Assembly (NCBI RefSeq): GCF_009659535.1
Contig: NZ_VJZZ01000002.1
Coordinates: 124,001 to 188,000, forward strand
Source of the DNA: Aggregicoccus sp. 17bor-14
Lineage (GTDB): Bacteria; Myxococcota; Myxococcia; Myxococcales; Myxococcaceae
Direction of reading: 5' to 3'
DNA length: 64,000 bases
Shown: positions 52,371-60,482 of the stretch, one piece after another
Position numbering within the stretch: the first letter of the stretch is position 1
Layout: each line of letters begins with the position of its first letter
The notes under the pieces: model-generated
Told to the model about the DNA's origin: nothing
The model's database searches: none
What the model saw: the letters and a program-made list of their open reading frames with translations, nothing else
Made by a program: the position numbers and the translations under genes

Positions 52371-54100
52371 GCGGCCTCCTCTGCGGTGCGCTGCGACTCG
52401 GCGATCTCGCGGTAGGTGGCGCAGGTCTCGAGCAGCTCGCGGTGCGTGCCCAGCCCCACGGGCCGGCCGTCCTCCAGCACCAGGATCTGGTCCGCGTGCG
52501 CGATGCTGGAGACGCGCTGCGCGACGATGAGCACCGTGGCCTCCGCCGTCACCGGCCGCAGCGCCGCGCGCAGGCGCGCGTCCGTCGCGGTGTCCAGCGC
52601 GCTGAACGCATCGTCGAAGAGGTAGATGCTGGGCCTGCGCACCAGCGCCCGCGCGATGGCGAGCCGCTGGCGCTGGCCGCCGGACACGTTGGTGCCGCCC
52701 TGGGTGATGGGCGCCTCGAGCCCGCCGGGCAGCTGGCGCACGAAGTCCGCCGCCTGGGCCACCTCGAGCGCGCGCCACAGCGCCTCGTCCGTCGCCTGCG
52801 GGTCCGCGTAGCGCAGGTTGCTCGCCACCGTGCCCGAGAAGAGGAAGGGCCGCTGCGGCACCAGCCCGATGCGGCTCCAGAGCAGCTCGGGCTCCAGCGC
52901 GCGCACGTCCACCCCGTCCACCCGCACGCTGCCCTCGGTGGCGTCGAAGAGGCGCGGCACCAGGTTGATGAGCGTGCTCTTGCCCGCGCCCGTGCTGCCG
53001 ATGATCGCCGTCACCTGGCCTGCGTGCGCGGTGAGGCTCACGCCCGCGAGCACCGGCGCCTCGGCGCCCGGGTAGCGGAAGCCCACGCCCTGCAGCTCCA
53101 GCAGCCCGCGGCGCGGCAGCTCGGTGACGGGATTCGGCGCGGTGACCACGGAGGAGCGCGTGTCCAGCACCTCCTGGATGCGCACCGCGCACACCCGGGC
53201 GCGGGGCAGGAACAGCGTGACGAAGGTGGCCATCATCACCGAGATGAGGATCTGCACCAGGTAGCTGAGGAACGCGATGAGCGCGCCCACCTGCATCTGG
53301 CCCGCGCCCAGCCGGAGGGCGCCGAACCACAGCGCCGCCACGCTGGAGGCGTTGAGCACCAGGATGACGATGGGAAAGAGGAAGGCCATGAGGCGCCCGG
53401 CCCGCAGCGCCGTGTCCATGACGGCGTCGTTCGCGCTGCCGAAGCGCGCCATCTCGTGCGGCTCGCGCACGAAGGCGCGCACCACGCGCAGCCCGGTGAG
53501 CTGCTCGCGCAGCACCTGGTTCACCCGGTCGATGCGGACCTGCAGCTGCTGGTACAGCGGCACCATGCGCGCCGTCACCAGGCCGATGGAGCCCGCGAGC
53601 ACCGGGATGCTCACCGCGAGGATGAGCGAGAGCGGCCCGTCCTGCTGCAGCGCCATCACCAGGCCGCCCACCACGGTGATGGGCGCGGGCACCAGCATCG
53701 CGCTGCTCATCACCACCAGCAGCTGCACCTGCTGCACGTCGTTCGTGATGCGCGTGATGAGCGAGGGCGCGCCCAGCTGCGCCACCTCGCGCGCGCTGTA
53801 GCCCGTCACGCGGTGGAAGAGCGCCCCGCGCACGTCCCGCCCGAAGCCCATCGCCGTGCGCGCCGAGAGGTACGTCGCGCCGACCGCGAAGGCCACCTGC
53901 ACCAGCGTCACCGCGAGCATCGCCGCGCCGATGCGCCAGATGTAGCCGGTGTCCCCGGTGGCGATGCCCCGGTCGATGAGGTCCGCGTTGAGCCGCGGCA
54001 GGTACAGCGACGTCATCACCTGCACCGTCTGCAGCGCGGCGACGGCGAGCAGCAGCCCGCGGTAGGGGCGCAGGTAGGTGCGCAGCAGCTGGGTCAGCAT
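52367..54100 (-). CDS. ABC exporter half-transporter, degenerate Walker B partner
   Basis: A 577-residue protein with six membrane helices and a C-terminal ATPase. Walker A is GSTGAGKST and the signature VSGGQRQ is canonical, but Walker B ends YLFDDAFSALD, with Asp in place of the catalytic Glu. This is the pattern of the degenerate partner in heterodimeric exporters such as TM287/288 or LmrCD. Because the partner has a non-canonical signature, the degenerate site would be formed by this Walker B and the partner's signature. Its gene starts seven bases inside the MFS gene end. Confidence 0.9.
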   Translation of the reverse strand: MLTQLLRTYLRPYRGLLLAVAALQTVQVMTSLYLPRLNADLIDRGIATGDTGYIWRIGAAMLAVTLVQVAFAVGATYLSARTAMGFGRDVRGALFHRVTGYSAREVAQLGAPSLITRITNDVQQVQLLVVMSSAMLVPAPITVVGGLVMALQQDGPLSLILAVSIPVLAGSIGLVTARMVPLYQQLQVRIDRVNQVLREQLTGLRVVRAFVREPHEMARFGSANDAVMDTALRAGRLMAFLFPIVILVLNASSVAALWFGALRLGAGQMQVGALIAFLSYLVQILISVMMATFVTLFLPRARVCAVRIQEVLDTRSSVVTAPNPVTELPRRGLLELQGVGFRYPGAEAPVLAGVSLTAHAGQVTAIIGSTGAGKSTLINLVPRLFDATEGSVRVDGVDVRALEPELLWSRIGLVPQRPFLFSGTVASNLRYADPQATDEALWRALEVAQAADFVRQLPGGLEAPITQGGTNVSGGQRQRLAIARALVRRPSIYLFDDAFSALDTATDARLRAALRPVTAEATVLIVAQRVSSIAHADQILVLEDGRPVGLGTHRELLETCATYREIAESQRTAEEAA

Positions 54101-55290
54101 CGGTCCCTCTGGGCGACGAGCCACACGGCGAAGCCTCCGAGCGCGAGCGCGCAGCCCACCCAGCCGGTGGAGCGCCAGCCCCAGCCGGCCGCCACCGCCG
54201 CGCCTCCGAGCCAGGGGCCCAGCGCGTTCGCCGCGTTGAAGGCGCTGTGGTTGAGCGCGGCCGCGAGCGTCTGCGCGTCCCCCGCCACGTCCATCAGCCG
54301 CGTCTGCAGCACCGAGCTCAAGCCGCCGCCACAGGCCACGAGGAAGCCCGCCAGGGTGATGGTGACGAGGTGCCCGGTGGCAAAGGGGTAGAGCGCGAGC
54401 GTGGCGGCGCTCCACAGCAGCAGGCCTCCGGCCGCGCGCATCCCGAAGCGGTCCGCTGCCCAGCCGCCGAACACGTTGCCCGCGGTGAGCCCCGCGCCGA
54501 ACACCGCGAGCACGAAGGGGATGACGGTGGCGCGCACGCCGGTGACGGCGAGCAGCGTGGAGGCAAGGTAGGCGTACACCGCGAACATCCCGCCGAAGCC
54601 CACCGCGCCGATGCCCAGGGTGAGCCACACCTGGCGGCGCTTGAGCGCGCCCAGCTCGCGCAGAGGGCTCGCGTCCGGGTGGGGTGGGTCGCGCGGGGCG
54701 AGCCCGAGGACGAGCGCCATGGTGAGCAGCGCGAGCGCGGCCACGATGCCGAAGGTCCAGCGCCAGCCGAGCAGCAGGCTCACCGTGTTGGCGAAGGGCA
54801 CGCCGATGACCGTGGCGATGGTGAGCCCCAGCAGCACGCGCGACACCGCCTGGCTGCGGCGCTCGCGCGGGGCCACCGAGGCCGCCACGAGCGAGGCCAC
54901 GCCGAAGTAGGCCCCGTGCGGCACGCCGCTGAGGAAGCGGAAGGCGAGCATCCAGCCGTAGGTGGGCGCGAGCGCGCTCAGGCCGTTGCCCACGGCGAAG
55001 AGGGCCATGAGCAGCACCAGCAGCAGCCGGCGCGAGAGGCGCGCGCCGAGCACCGCGAGCACCGGCGCGCCGATGACCACGCCCAGCGCGTAGGCGCTGA
55101 TGACGTGGCCCGCGGTGGGCTCGTCCACGCCGAGCCCTCGCGCGAAGGCGGGCAGGATGCTCATCGCGGCGAACTCGGTGGTGCCGATGGCAAAGCCCCC
55201 CATCGCGAGGGCGAAGAGGGTGAGGCTCGCGTGGGGCGCGCGGGCGACGGTGCGGGAGACGGGTGCGTCGTTGACGAAGAGATCAGCCAC
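54094..55290 (-). CDS. MFS efflux transporter, DHA1 type
   Basis: A 398-residue protein with about twelve membrane helices. The opening LTLFALAMGGFAIGTTEFAAMSILPAFA and the GVPHGAYFG segment in helix 4-5 are typical of the DHA1 (drug:H+ antiporter) sugar/drug efflux group related to AraJ. The GTG at 55290 is chosen; the frame continues upstream without conserved sequence. It overlaps the next ABC gene by seven bases, so the three efflux genes form one operon. Confidence 0.88.
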   Translation of the reverse strand: MADLFVNDAPVSRTVARAPHASLTLFALAMGGFAIGTTEFAAMSILPAFARGLGVDEPTAGHVISAYALGVVIGAPVLAVLGARLSRRLLLVLLMALFAVGNGLSALAPTYGWMLAFRFLSGVPHGAYFGVASLVAASVAPRERRSQAVSRVLLGLTIATVIGVPFANTVSLLLGWRWTFGIVAALALLTMALVLGLAPRDPPHPDASPLRELGALKRRQVWLTLGIGAVGFGGMFAVYAYLASTLLAVTGVRATVIPFVLAVFGAGLTAGNVFGGWAADRFGMRAAGGLLLWSAATLALYPFATGHLVTITLAGFLVACGGGLSSVLQTRLMDVAGDAQTLAAALNHSAFNAANALGPWLGGAAVAAGWGWRSTGWVGCALALGGFAVWLVAQRDRC

Positions 55291-55399
55291 GGGGGGCTTC
55301 CCATAAGGGAGCCGCCCCCGGGAAGCCAGCGCCACTGCGTCCTGGAGTGAGGGTGCCGGGTTCCCCCACCTGCGCCCTGCCGGACCTACCCGGATGGGC

Positions 55400-55711
55400 T
55401 CAGCGCGGGTCGCGCGAGGCAAGCTGCTTCTTGCGGAGCAGGCGCTCCGAGCGCATGACGTGCAGCACGAAGACCCGCTGCCCGTCGTAACGATAGAAGA
55501 CGCGGCAGGGCGGCTCCACCAGCTGCCGGTAGCGGGAGCGCGGGAGCTCTGGAGGCCGGCTTCCGCTCTCCGGATGCGCTGCCAGCTGCTCGACGTGATG
55601 GAGCACGCGCTGGACGAGCTCCGAGGCGGCCACCGGGTTCTCCAGCGCGATGTAGTCGGCGATGGCGTCCAGGTCGCTCAGCGCCGGCTCCGACCAGACT
55701 ATTTCAGCCAT
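55400..55711 (-). CDS. RelE/ParE-type toxin
   Basis: A 103-residue protein of the RelE/ParE superfamily: WSEPALSDLDAIADYIALENPVAA at the N-terminus, SGSRPPELPRSRYRQLVEPPCRVFYRY in the middle and VFVLHVMRSERLL at the end. Such toxins cleave mRNA on ribosomes or attack gyrase. Its start overlaps the antitoxin gene by 13 bases. No truncation is seen. Confidence 0.88.
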   Translation of the reverse strand: MAEIVWSEPALSDLDAIADYIALENPVAASELVQRVLHHVEQLAAHPESGSRPPELPRSRYRQLVEPPCRVFYRYDGQRVFVLHVMRSERLLRKKQLASRDPR

Positions 55712-55956
55712 CGGGAGAGGCGCGCCTTGGCCTGAGCATGGGTCGCCACCCGCCCTTCGGCGACTGCCTGCTCGCCGCGGGCAATGCCCTCGAGCACCGC
55801 CATGCGCTGCTGCATCCGCTCGTAGCTCTCCACGTCCACCAGATAGGCGCTGGGAAGCCCGTGCTGCGTGATGAGGATGGGCTCCTTGTCCTGCTCCAGC
55901 TCCGACAGCAGCTCGGTGGCCCGACGCTTCAGGGTGGTGACGAGCTCGGTGCGCAT
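55699..55956 (-). CDS. Phd/YefM-type antitoxin
   Basis: An 85-residue protein with the Phd/YefM pattern: an N-terminal ribbon-like part (RRATELLSELEQDKEPILITQHGLPSAYLVD) and an acidic-to-basic C-terminal toxin-binding helix (EGIARGEQAVAEGRVATHAQAKARLSRWLK). It precedes the toxin gene, as usual. The start codon lies at the edge of a palindrome that probably is its operator. The start was chosen by fit to family length; the frame is open further upstream. Confidence 0.85.
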   Translation of the reverse strand: MRTELVTTLKRRATELLSELEQDKEPILITQHGLPSAYLVDVESYERMQQRMAVLEGIARGEQAVAEGRVATHAQAKARLSRWLK

Positions 55957-55982
55957 GGAGTGATACTCTAGTGTCACTCCAT
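55955..55982. promoter_or_regulatory. Palindromic operator of the toxin-antitoxin operon
   Basis: ATGGAGTGA, ten bases TACTCTAGTG, TCACTCCAT: nine-base perfect arms, with the fit extending to twelve bases with one mismatch. It covers the antitoxin start codon region, so the antitoxin or the complex would repress its own promoter here. Confidence 0.75.
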
Positions 55983-56014
55983 GGGAGCTGCAAGGCTGGG
56001 TAGGATGCGCGCCC

Positions 56015-56155
56015 ATGCCCTCCTCAGAGCCCTCCCCGGCCGCTGCCGAGACCCCGGTCGTCTTCACCCAGGCCGTCGAGGGCGTGCTCCGCGCGCTCGG
56101 TCGCCTGCCGACCGTACAGGACTGCACCTTCGACGTGAGCTGGCAGGAGGGCTGA
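56015..56155 (+). pseudogene. Short DUF2378-like remnant
   Basis: A 46-codon open frame. It has PVVFTQAVEGVLRALG then VQDCTFDVSWQEG, which resemble the beginning and end of the myxobacterial DUF2378 (TIGR02265) family, as if a long middle part was lost. It may be a remnant or a chance frame. It lies between the toxin-antitoxin operator and another gene fragment. Confidence 0.35.
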
Positions 56156-56218
56156 AGCGCGGGAGGCACCTCCGATGGGTCCCGTCCTCGCCGCGCTCGC
56201 CGTCATCCTCCGCCGGCG

Positions 56219-56338
56219 ATGGCGATGGTGGCCGCGTGGCTCAACGCGCGGCACGCGGGACGCTCCATCGTCCCGGGATGGATCCTCCACGGCGTCGGCA
56301 ACCTGTGGGCGTACAGCCTGGTCGCCTTCGGGAGCTGA
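56219..56338 (+). pseudogene. C-terminal remnant of a CPBP protease gene
   Basis: A 39-codon stretch reading MAMVAAWLNARHAGRSIVPG, WILHGVGNLWAYSLVAFGS. The SIVPGWILHGVGN block corresponds to the third CPBP motif (His-x3-Asn), normally near the C-terminus. The rest of the gene is missing; the sequence upstream in another frame gives LAALAVILRRRW and suggests a frameshift. It is related in type to the intact genes at 6790 and 29443. Confidence 0.6.
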
Positions 56339-56357
56339 GCGCGCCGGGCGCACCCGC

Positions 56358-56504
56358 CTAGAGGAAGGAGAGGAACTCGGCCGCGCTGAGCGTGTCCTGC
56401 CCGGGGGGCGGGGGCTCGAAGGGGAACTGGGCGAAGAAGTCCGAGACGGGCAGCTGGGCCTCGGCCGCGCTGAGGCCGCACACCACGGGCTCAGGGGCGG
56501 GCAC
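56358..56504 (-). CDS. Small acidic protein coupled to the PYP-like gene
   Basis: A 48-residue protein opening at GTG with GGAGG nine bases upstream. It overlaps the end of the PYP-like gene by 14 bases, which points to translational coupling. The sequence is VPAPEPVVCGLSAAEAQ, LPVSDFFAQFPFEPPPPGQ, DTLSAAEFLSFL, with repeated LSAAE segments. No family is recognised. It may be a partner peptide or regulator of the PYP-like protein. Confidence 0.55.
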   Translation of the reverse strand: MPAPEPVVCGLSAAEAQLPVSDFFAQFPFEPPPPGQDTLSAAEFLSFL

Positions 56505-57573
56505 GGGCGGCTCCCTCCAGGGCGCTCAGCGCGCGCGCCAGGTTGCCGTCCGCACCGGTCACCGCGGCCTCCAGCTCCGCCTTGCGCGCCTGGCTCAGCA
56601 CCAGGAAGGTGCAGGGCCCACGCCCCTGCGCGCTGCAGCGCAGCTCGCGCACCACCAGCAGCTTCTGCGCGAGGTGGTTGAAGAGGGCGCGGAAGTAGCC
56701 GCTGAAGAGGTGGCAGCGCGGGCTTGCCGCGGCGCCCACACTCTCGGCCAGCGCGTTGCGCTCCAGGGTGAGCACGATGGCGCCGGTCGTGCGGCTCGCG
56801 CTGAAGTCCACCCCCAGCCGACCCCAGCCCTGGCGCTGCAACGAGCCGGCGATGAGCTCCACGGCCTGCTGGATGGGCAGCTCGCGCAGGCCCTTGAGGT
56901 GTGCCTCCAGCGTCTCCATCTCCAGGTCCACCACGGCGAGCCGCCCCCAGCGCAGTCCCCACTCGCCGCAGAATGGCCCCCAGGCCTGCGGCGCCATGCG
57001 CTCCCAGGTGCCCATCAGGGACGCGAAGAAGAGCGGGGGCGTGTACACCGCGCGGCGCGCGGCCCGGTCTCGTAGGACGCCCTGGCGGGGCTCCGCGGGT
57101 GCGAGCTCCAGCTGCAGCGGGGCCTTTATCTCCAGCGGCACCTGCGGGCGCGGGGCGAGGAAGCGGGTGCGGTTGATGACCAGGTGCACGCGCCGGCCGT
57201 TGGCCGCACGCACCATCTCCACCGACACCTGCTGCGCGCCGAACTTGAAATCGAAGATGTAGTCGAAGCTCACCGTGCGCGCGGTGGCGCCGGGGCGCGT
57301 GAACTCGCGGAAGCACCCCTCGAACTGCGCCGTGGCGGTGCAGGGCGCCACCTCGTGGAAGAAGCTCCTGCCGAGCACCTGGTTGCGGTCCAGGCGCGCG
57401 AGCCGGCTCTCCGCCAGGTTGTACTGCTCGATGGTGCCGTCCAGCGAGAGACCCACGATGCCGTAGGGCAGCAGGTCCAGTTCCGCGTCCGTGCGCTCCC
57501 CGAGCGCGAGCAGGTCCACGGGGGCAGCGAGCTCGGGCTCGGGCAACTCGGTCAGCGGGAGCAGGGGCAGCAT
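56491..57573 (-). CDS. Photoactive-yellow-protein-like PAS domain fused to V4R domain
   Basis: A 360-residue protein without membrane segments. Residues about 30-135 are a PAS domain whose IEQYNLAESR to VAPCTATAQFEG run aligns without gaps to photoactive yellow protein. Tyr51, Glu55 and Cys78 keep the exact spacing of PYP Tyr42, Glu46 and Cys69, the residues that hold and tether p-coumaric acid. PYP Thr50 and Arg52 are replaced by Ala59 and Leu61. The C-terminal 100 residues resemble a V4R domain (CHLFSGYFRALFNHLAQ, ELRCSAQGRGPCTFLVL). A blue-light receptor with a small-molecule or output module is inferred. GGAAGG precedes the start. Confidence 0.85.
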   Translation of the reverse strand: MLPLLPLTELPEPELAAPVDLLALGERTDAELDLLPYGIVGLSLDGTIEQYNLAESRLARLDRNQVLGRSFFHEVAPCTATAQFEGCFREFTRPGATARTVSFDYIFDFKFGAQQVSVEMVRAANGRRVHLVINRTRFLAPRPQVPLEIKAPLQLELAPAEPRQGVLRDRAARRAVYTPPLFFASLMGTWERMAPQAWGPFCGEWGLRWGRLAVVDLEMETLEAHLKGLRELPIQQAVELIAGSLQRQGWGRLGVDFSASRTTGAIVLTLERNALAESVGAAASPRCHLFSGYFRALFNHLAQKLLVVRELRCSAQGRGPCTFLVLSQARKAELEAAVTGADGNLARALSALEGAARARP

Positions 57574-57673
57574 GGGGCCTTCCGGAAGGGGGCGGGACGG
57601 CCCCTGTACGGATGACACCCGGGGTTGGATCTCTCCTCCAGGCGGCCGCTCGGGCCGGTGTATCGTGCGAGGG

Positions 57674-58369
57674 ATGATCCCACTCGCATGGAGCCTGGCG
57701 GCGGTGCTCGCGGCAGCCGGCGTCACCCCGGCGCTGCAGCCCCCGGGGAGCTTTCACGACAAGGAGCCCCGTGCGCGCGACGGCGAGACGTGGCTGGCCC
57801 TGCGGGTCGGTGAGAAGGAGGCGGCGCTGCTGCCTGCGCGCCTGAGCGTGCGGGCGGTGCACGACGAGATGCTCGATGCCGAGGGCGAGAAGAGCGGCCG
57901 CGAGGTGAGCTCACCCGTGGGCGATGCCCTGATGTTCCTGCGGGTCCCCGGCCTGTCCGAGGGCGCCGTCCCGCGCGCGAAGGTGGCCTCGAGCGAGAGC
58001 CGGATGCCACACGACGACCTGCAGCTGGGAGAGCGCGCGTACCGGATCCGCACGACCTGCGTGCCGGCCGGAGTGCGGGAGGGTCAGGCGCAACTCGATT
58101 GCGAGATCCGACTGGAGCAGGGCGGGCGCAGCCAGCGCCTCGTCCGCATGGGCGGGTACGTGCCGCAGGAGGGGGGCATGCAGCTCGGCGACGACGCCAA
58201 CCCGCGCATCCTGTTCGCCGGCGACCTCGACCGCGACGGGCGCCTCGACCTCCTCTTCGAGACGAGCGACCACTACAACGTCTCGCGGCCCGTCCTGTTG
58301 CTCTCGTCGAAGGCGGGAGCCGACGAGCTCGTCCACGAGGTGGCGCGCTTCGAGTCCGTGGGCTGCTGA
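57674..58369 (+). CDS. Exported protein with calcium-binding VCBS-like loop
   Basis: A 231-residue exported protein with a signal peptide ending near AAAGVTPALQ. The C-terminal GDLDRDGRLDLLFETSDHYN contains a DxDxDG calcium loop as found in VCBS/FG-GAP repeats. The remainder is beta-rich and unassigned. It diverges from the PYP-like gene with 100 bp between. The LanC-like gene starts five bases after its stop, which suggests one transcript. Confidence 0.72.
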   Translation: MIPLAWSLAAVLAAAGVTPALQPPGSFHDKEPRARDGETWLALRVGEKEAALLPARLSVRAVHDEMLDAEGEKSGREVSSPVGDALMFLRVPGLSEGAVPRAKVASSESRMPHDDLQLGERAYRIRTTCVPAGVREGQAQLDCEIRLEQGGRSQRLVRMGGYVPQEGGMQLGDDANPRILFAGDLDRDGRLDLLFETSDHYNVSRPVLLLSSKAGADELVHEVARFESVGC

Positions 58370-58374
58370 CCCCG

Positions 58375-59544
58375 ATGAACTGGCTCCCCGAGCGTCACGA
58401 GCCCCTCGCGGGCGCCGCGTGGTCCCCCGAGCAGGTGCGCGACGCCCTGGCCGCGCTCGTCGACGACGTGGAGGCCGCGTGGCGCGGCGTGGACGAAGGA
58501 TGGCCCGCCCACCCGCGCGACGATGGGGAGCGCTCGGCGAGCCAGTACCTCGGGACCGCAGGCATCCTCACCGGCCTGCGCAGGATGTACGACGCGCTCG
58601 GCCGCACGCCGCGCCTTCCGCTCCCGGCCATCGCCGAGCACCTGCAGCACAACGCCCCGCCGGGAGAGCAGCACCCGGGCCTGCTCATCGGTCGCACGGG
58701 GCGGGAGCTCGCGGCCTTCCGGGAGCTGCGCACCGACGCGTCCGCCGAGCGCGTCCTCGAGGCCGTGCGCGCCAACGACGGCGCCCGGGAGCACGAGCTG
58801 TTGTGGGGCCTGCCCGGCACGCTCCTCGCCGCGCGCTGGATGGCCGCGCAGACCGGAGACCCGCGCTTCGCGGACGCCGCCCAGCGCCAGGCGCGCCTGC
58901 TCTGGGACGCGTGGACGCACGAGGTCGATGGCGTGCCCTTCTGGGAGCAGGACCTGTACGGCAGCCGCGTGCACTACCTCGGTGCGGCGCACGGACAGGC
59001 GGGCAACCTGCACGCGCTCTGGCTCGCGGCGCGCACGTGGCCCGGCCTGCTCGACCGCGCCGAGCTCCTCGCGCGCACCGTGGCCTTCGCGCGCGGGATG
59101 GCGGTGGACGGACCCGAGGGCGTCAACTGGCCCCCGCTGCCCGGCCGCGAGGCGGGGCTGCTGCACTGGTGCCACGGCGCGCCCGGCATCGTGGTGGCGC
59201 TGAGCGCCGTGCCGCCCGGACTCAGCCCCGAGCTCGACGCGCTCCTCGTCCGCGGTGCCGGGCTGGTCTGGCACGCGGGTCCGCTCCAGAAGGGCCACGG
59301 CCTCTGCCACGGCACCGCGGGCAACGGCTTCGCCTTCCTCGCGCTGTGGGAGCGCACGGGCGAGGCGGTCTGGCTCGAGCGGGCGCGCGCCTTCGCCCTG
59401 CACGCGCTCGCTCAGCAGGCGCGCATCGCGGCGGAGTTCGGCCAGGGCTGGTACTCGCTCTGGACGGGCGACGTGGGGCTCGGGGTCTACCTGTGCGCCT
59501 GCCTCGAGGGCTCGGCCTGCTGGGACGGCTGGGAGCGCTTCTGA
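58375..59544 (+). CDS. LanC-like cyclase-family protein
   Basis: A 389-residue protein of the lanthionine-synthetase C family, an alpha/alpha-toroid. Zinc ligands fall in the expected order: His206 (GAAHGQ), Cys266 (HWCHGAPG), Cys311 and His312 (GLCHGTAGNG), as in NisC. LanC enzymes add cysteine thiols to dehydrated residues; mammalian relatives act on other proteins. No precursor peptide or dehydratase gene is seen nearby, so the partner is unknown. It follows an exported-protein gene. Confidence 0.87.
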   Translation: MNWLPERHEPLAGAAWSPEQVRDALAALVDDVEAAWRGVDEGWPAHPRDDGERSASQYLGTAGILTGLRRMYDALGRTPRLPLPAIAEHLQHNAPPGEQHPGLLIGRTGRELAAFRELRTDASAERVLEAVRANDGAREHELLWGLPGTLLAARWMAAQTGDPRFADAAQRQARLLWDAWTHEVDGVPFWEQDLYGSRVHYLGAAHGQAGNLHALWLAARTWPGLLDRAELLARTVAFARGMAVDGPEGVNWPPLPGREAGLLHWCHGAPGIVVALSAVPPGLSPELDALLVRGAGLVWHAGPLQKGHGLCHGTAGNGFAFLALWERTGEAVWLERARAFALHALAQQARIAAEFGQGWYSLWTGDVGLGVYLCACLEGSACWDGWERF

Positions 59545-59556
59545 GTCGAGCGCCCG

Positions 59557-60351
59557 CTAGGGCAGCTCTCGCAGGAACGACCGCACCACCTCGCTCAAGC
59601 GCTCGGGCTGCTCGAAGGGGAGGCCGTGCCCTGCGTCCTGCACCTGCGCGACTTGCACGCGCGGGTTGAGCCCGACGAGCTCTGCCGCCATCTCTCGCGT
59701 GACGACGGGGCTGTCTCCGATGACGAGCAGGGTGGGGACTTTGATCGCCCGCGCCACGGCGCGGTACTCGGGGTTGGGCGGCGTGAGCACGTCGAAGGCC
59801 TCGAGGCGGGTCTTCAGCCGGGCCTCGGCCTGCAGCTCGAGCAGCTCGGGCGAGCGGCCCGGGTGCCGGGCGCGTGCCTGCGCGACGAGCTCCCGCTTCG
59901 AGAGCCCCAGCGCCCGACGGTGCTGCTCGGCGACGTCACTCGCGTGCACCTCGCGCTGGCGCTCGGGGCTCAGGAAGGTCGGGTCGACGAGGACGAGGCC
60001 GCGCAGCTCCACGCCCTCCTGGCTCGCCACCACGGCCGCCGTCATGCCGCCCATCGAGTGGCCGAGCAGGACCGGCCGCGAGAGCCGGAGCCCCTGGAGG
60101 AGCCCCACCACGTCGCGCGCGTGGTCCTCGTACCGGTACCCGGAGCGCGGCGCGCTCGAGTCGCCGTGCCCTCTCAGGTCGGGCATGACCACGTCGTACG
60201 CACCCTCGAGCGCGCGCGCCAGCAGCGTCCAGCACGCGCCGCTTCCCATCAGCCCGTGCAGCAGGACGACCGGCGGCTTCGCGCCCCCGGTGCGCAAGAA
60301 GTGCAGGCGCACCCCGTTCGTCTCGCAGCTTCCATTGCTCCACGTGGCCAT
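59557..60351 (-). CDS. Alpha/beta-fold hydrolase
   Basis: A 264-residue cytoplasmic hydrolase. It has the oxyanion region VVLLHGLMGSG, nucleophile elbow GHSMGG, acidic residue near VIGDSPVVT and catalytic His in DAGHGLPFEQPE. It fits the haloperoxidase/esterase-like set; the substrate is unknown. The ATG at 60351 is chosen over a TTG at 60369. It converges on the LanC-like gene with 12 bp between. Confidence 0.88.
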   Translation of the reverse strand: MATWSNGSCETNGVRLHFLRTGGAKPPVVLLHGLMGSGACWTLLARALEGAYDVVMPDLRGHGDSSAPRSGYRYEDHARDVVGLLQGLRLSRPVLLGHSMGGMTAAVVASQEGVELRGLVLVDPTFLSPERQREVHASDVAEQHRRALGLSKRELVAQARARHPGRSPELLELQAEARLKTRLEAFDVLTPPNPEYRAVARAIKVPTLLVIGDSPVVTREMAAELVGLNPRVQVAQVQDAGHGLPFEQPERLSEVVRSFLRELP

Positions 60352-60482
60352 CGCACCGTCCGCGTCCAAAGCTGCTTCAGTCTGCCGCGAGGATGCACCT
60401 GCCGGACGGCGCGCGCTCGGTGAACCTCACGGTCGAAGCGCGCGACGCCCGGACGGTGCGGGACTGAGCGCTGCGAGCCCTG

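Noticed and set aside
55359-55380. GGTTCCC-like sites elsewhere (for example 24454, 34003, 50937, 55359) as extra ECF promoters
   Set aside because: None has CGGTC at 16-base spacing, and most lie inside coding sequence.
60393-60467. 24-codon frame after the alpha/beta hydrolase start
   Set aside because: Too short and without a ribosome site; resembles a possible gene scrap but cannot be supported.
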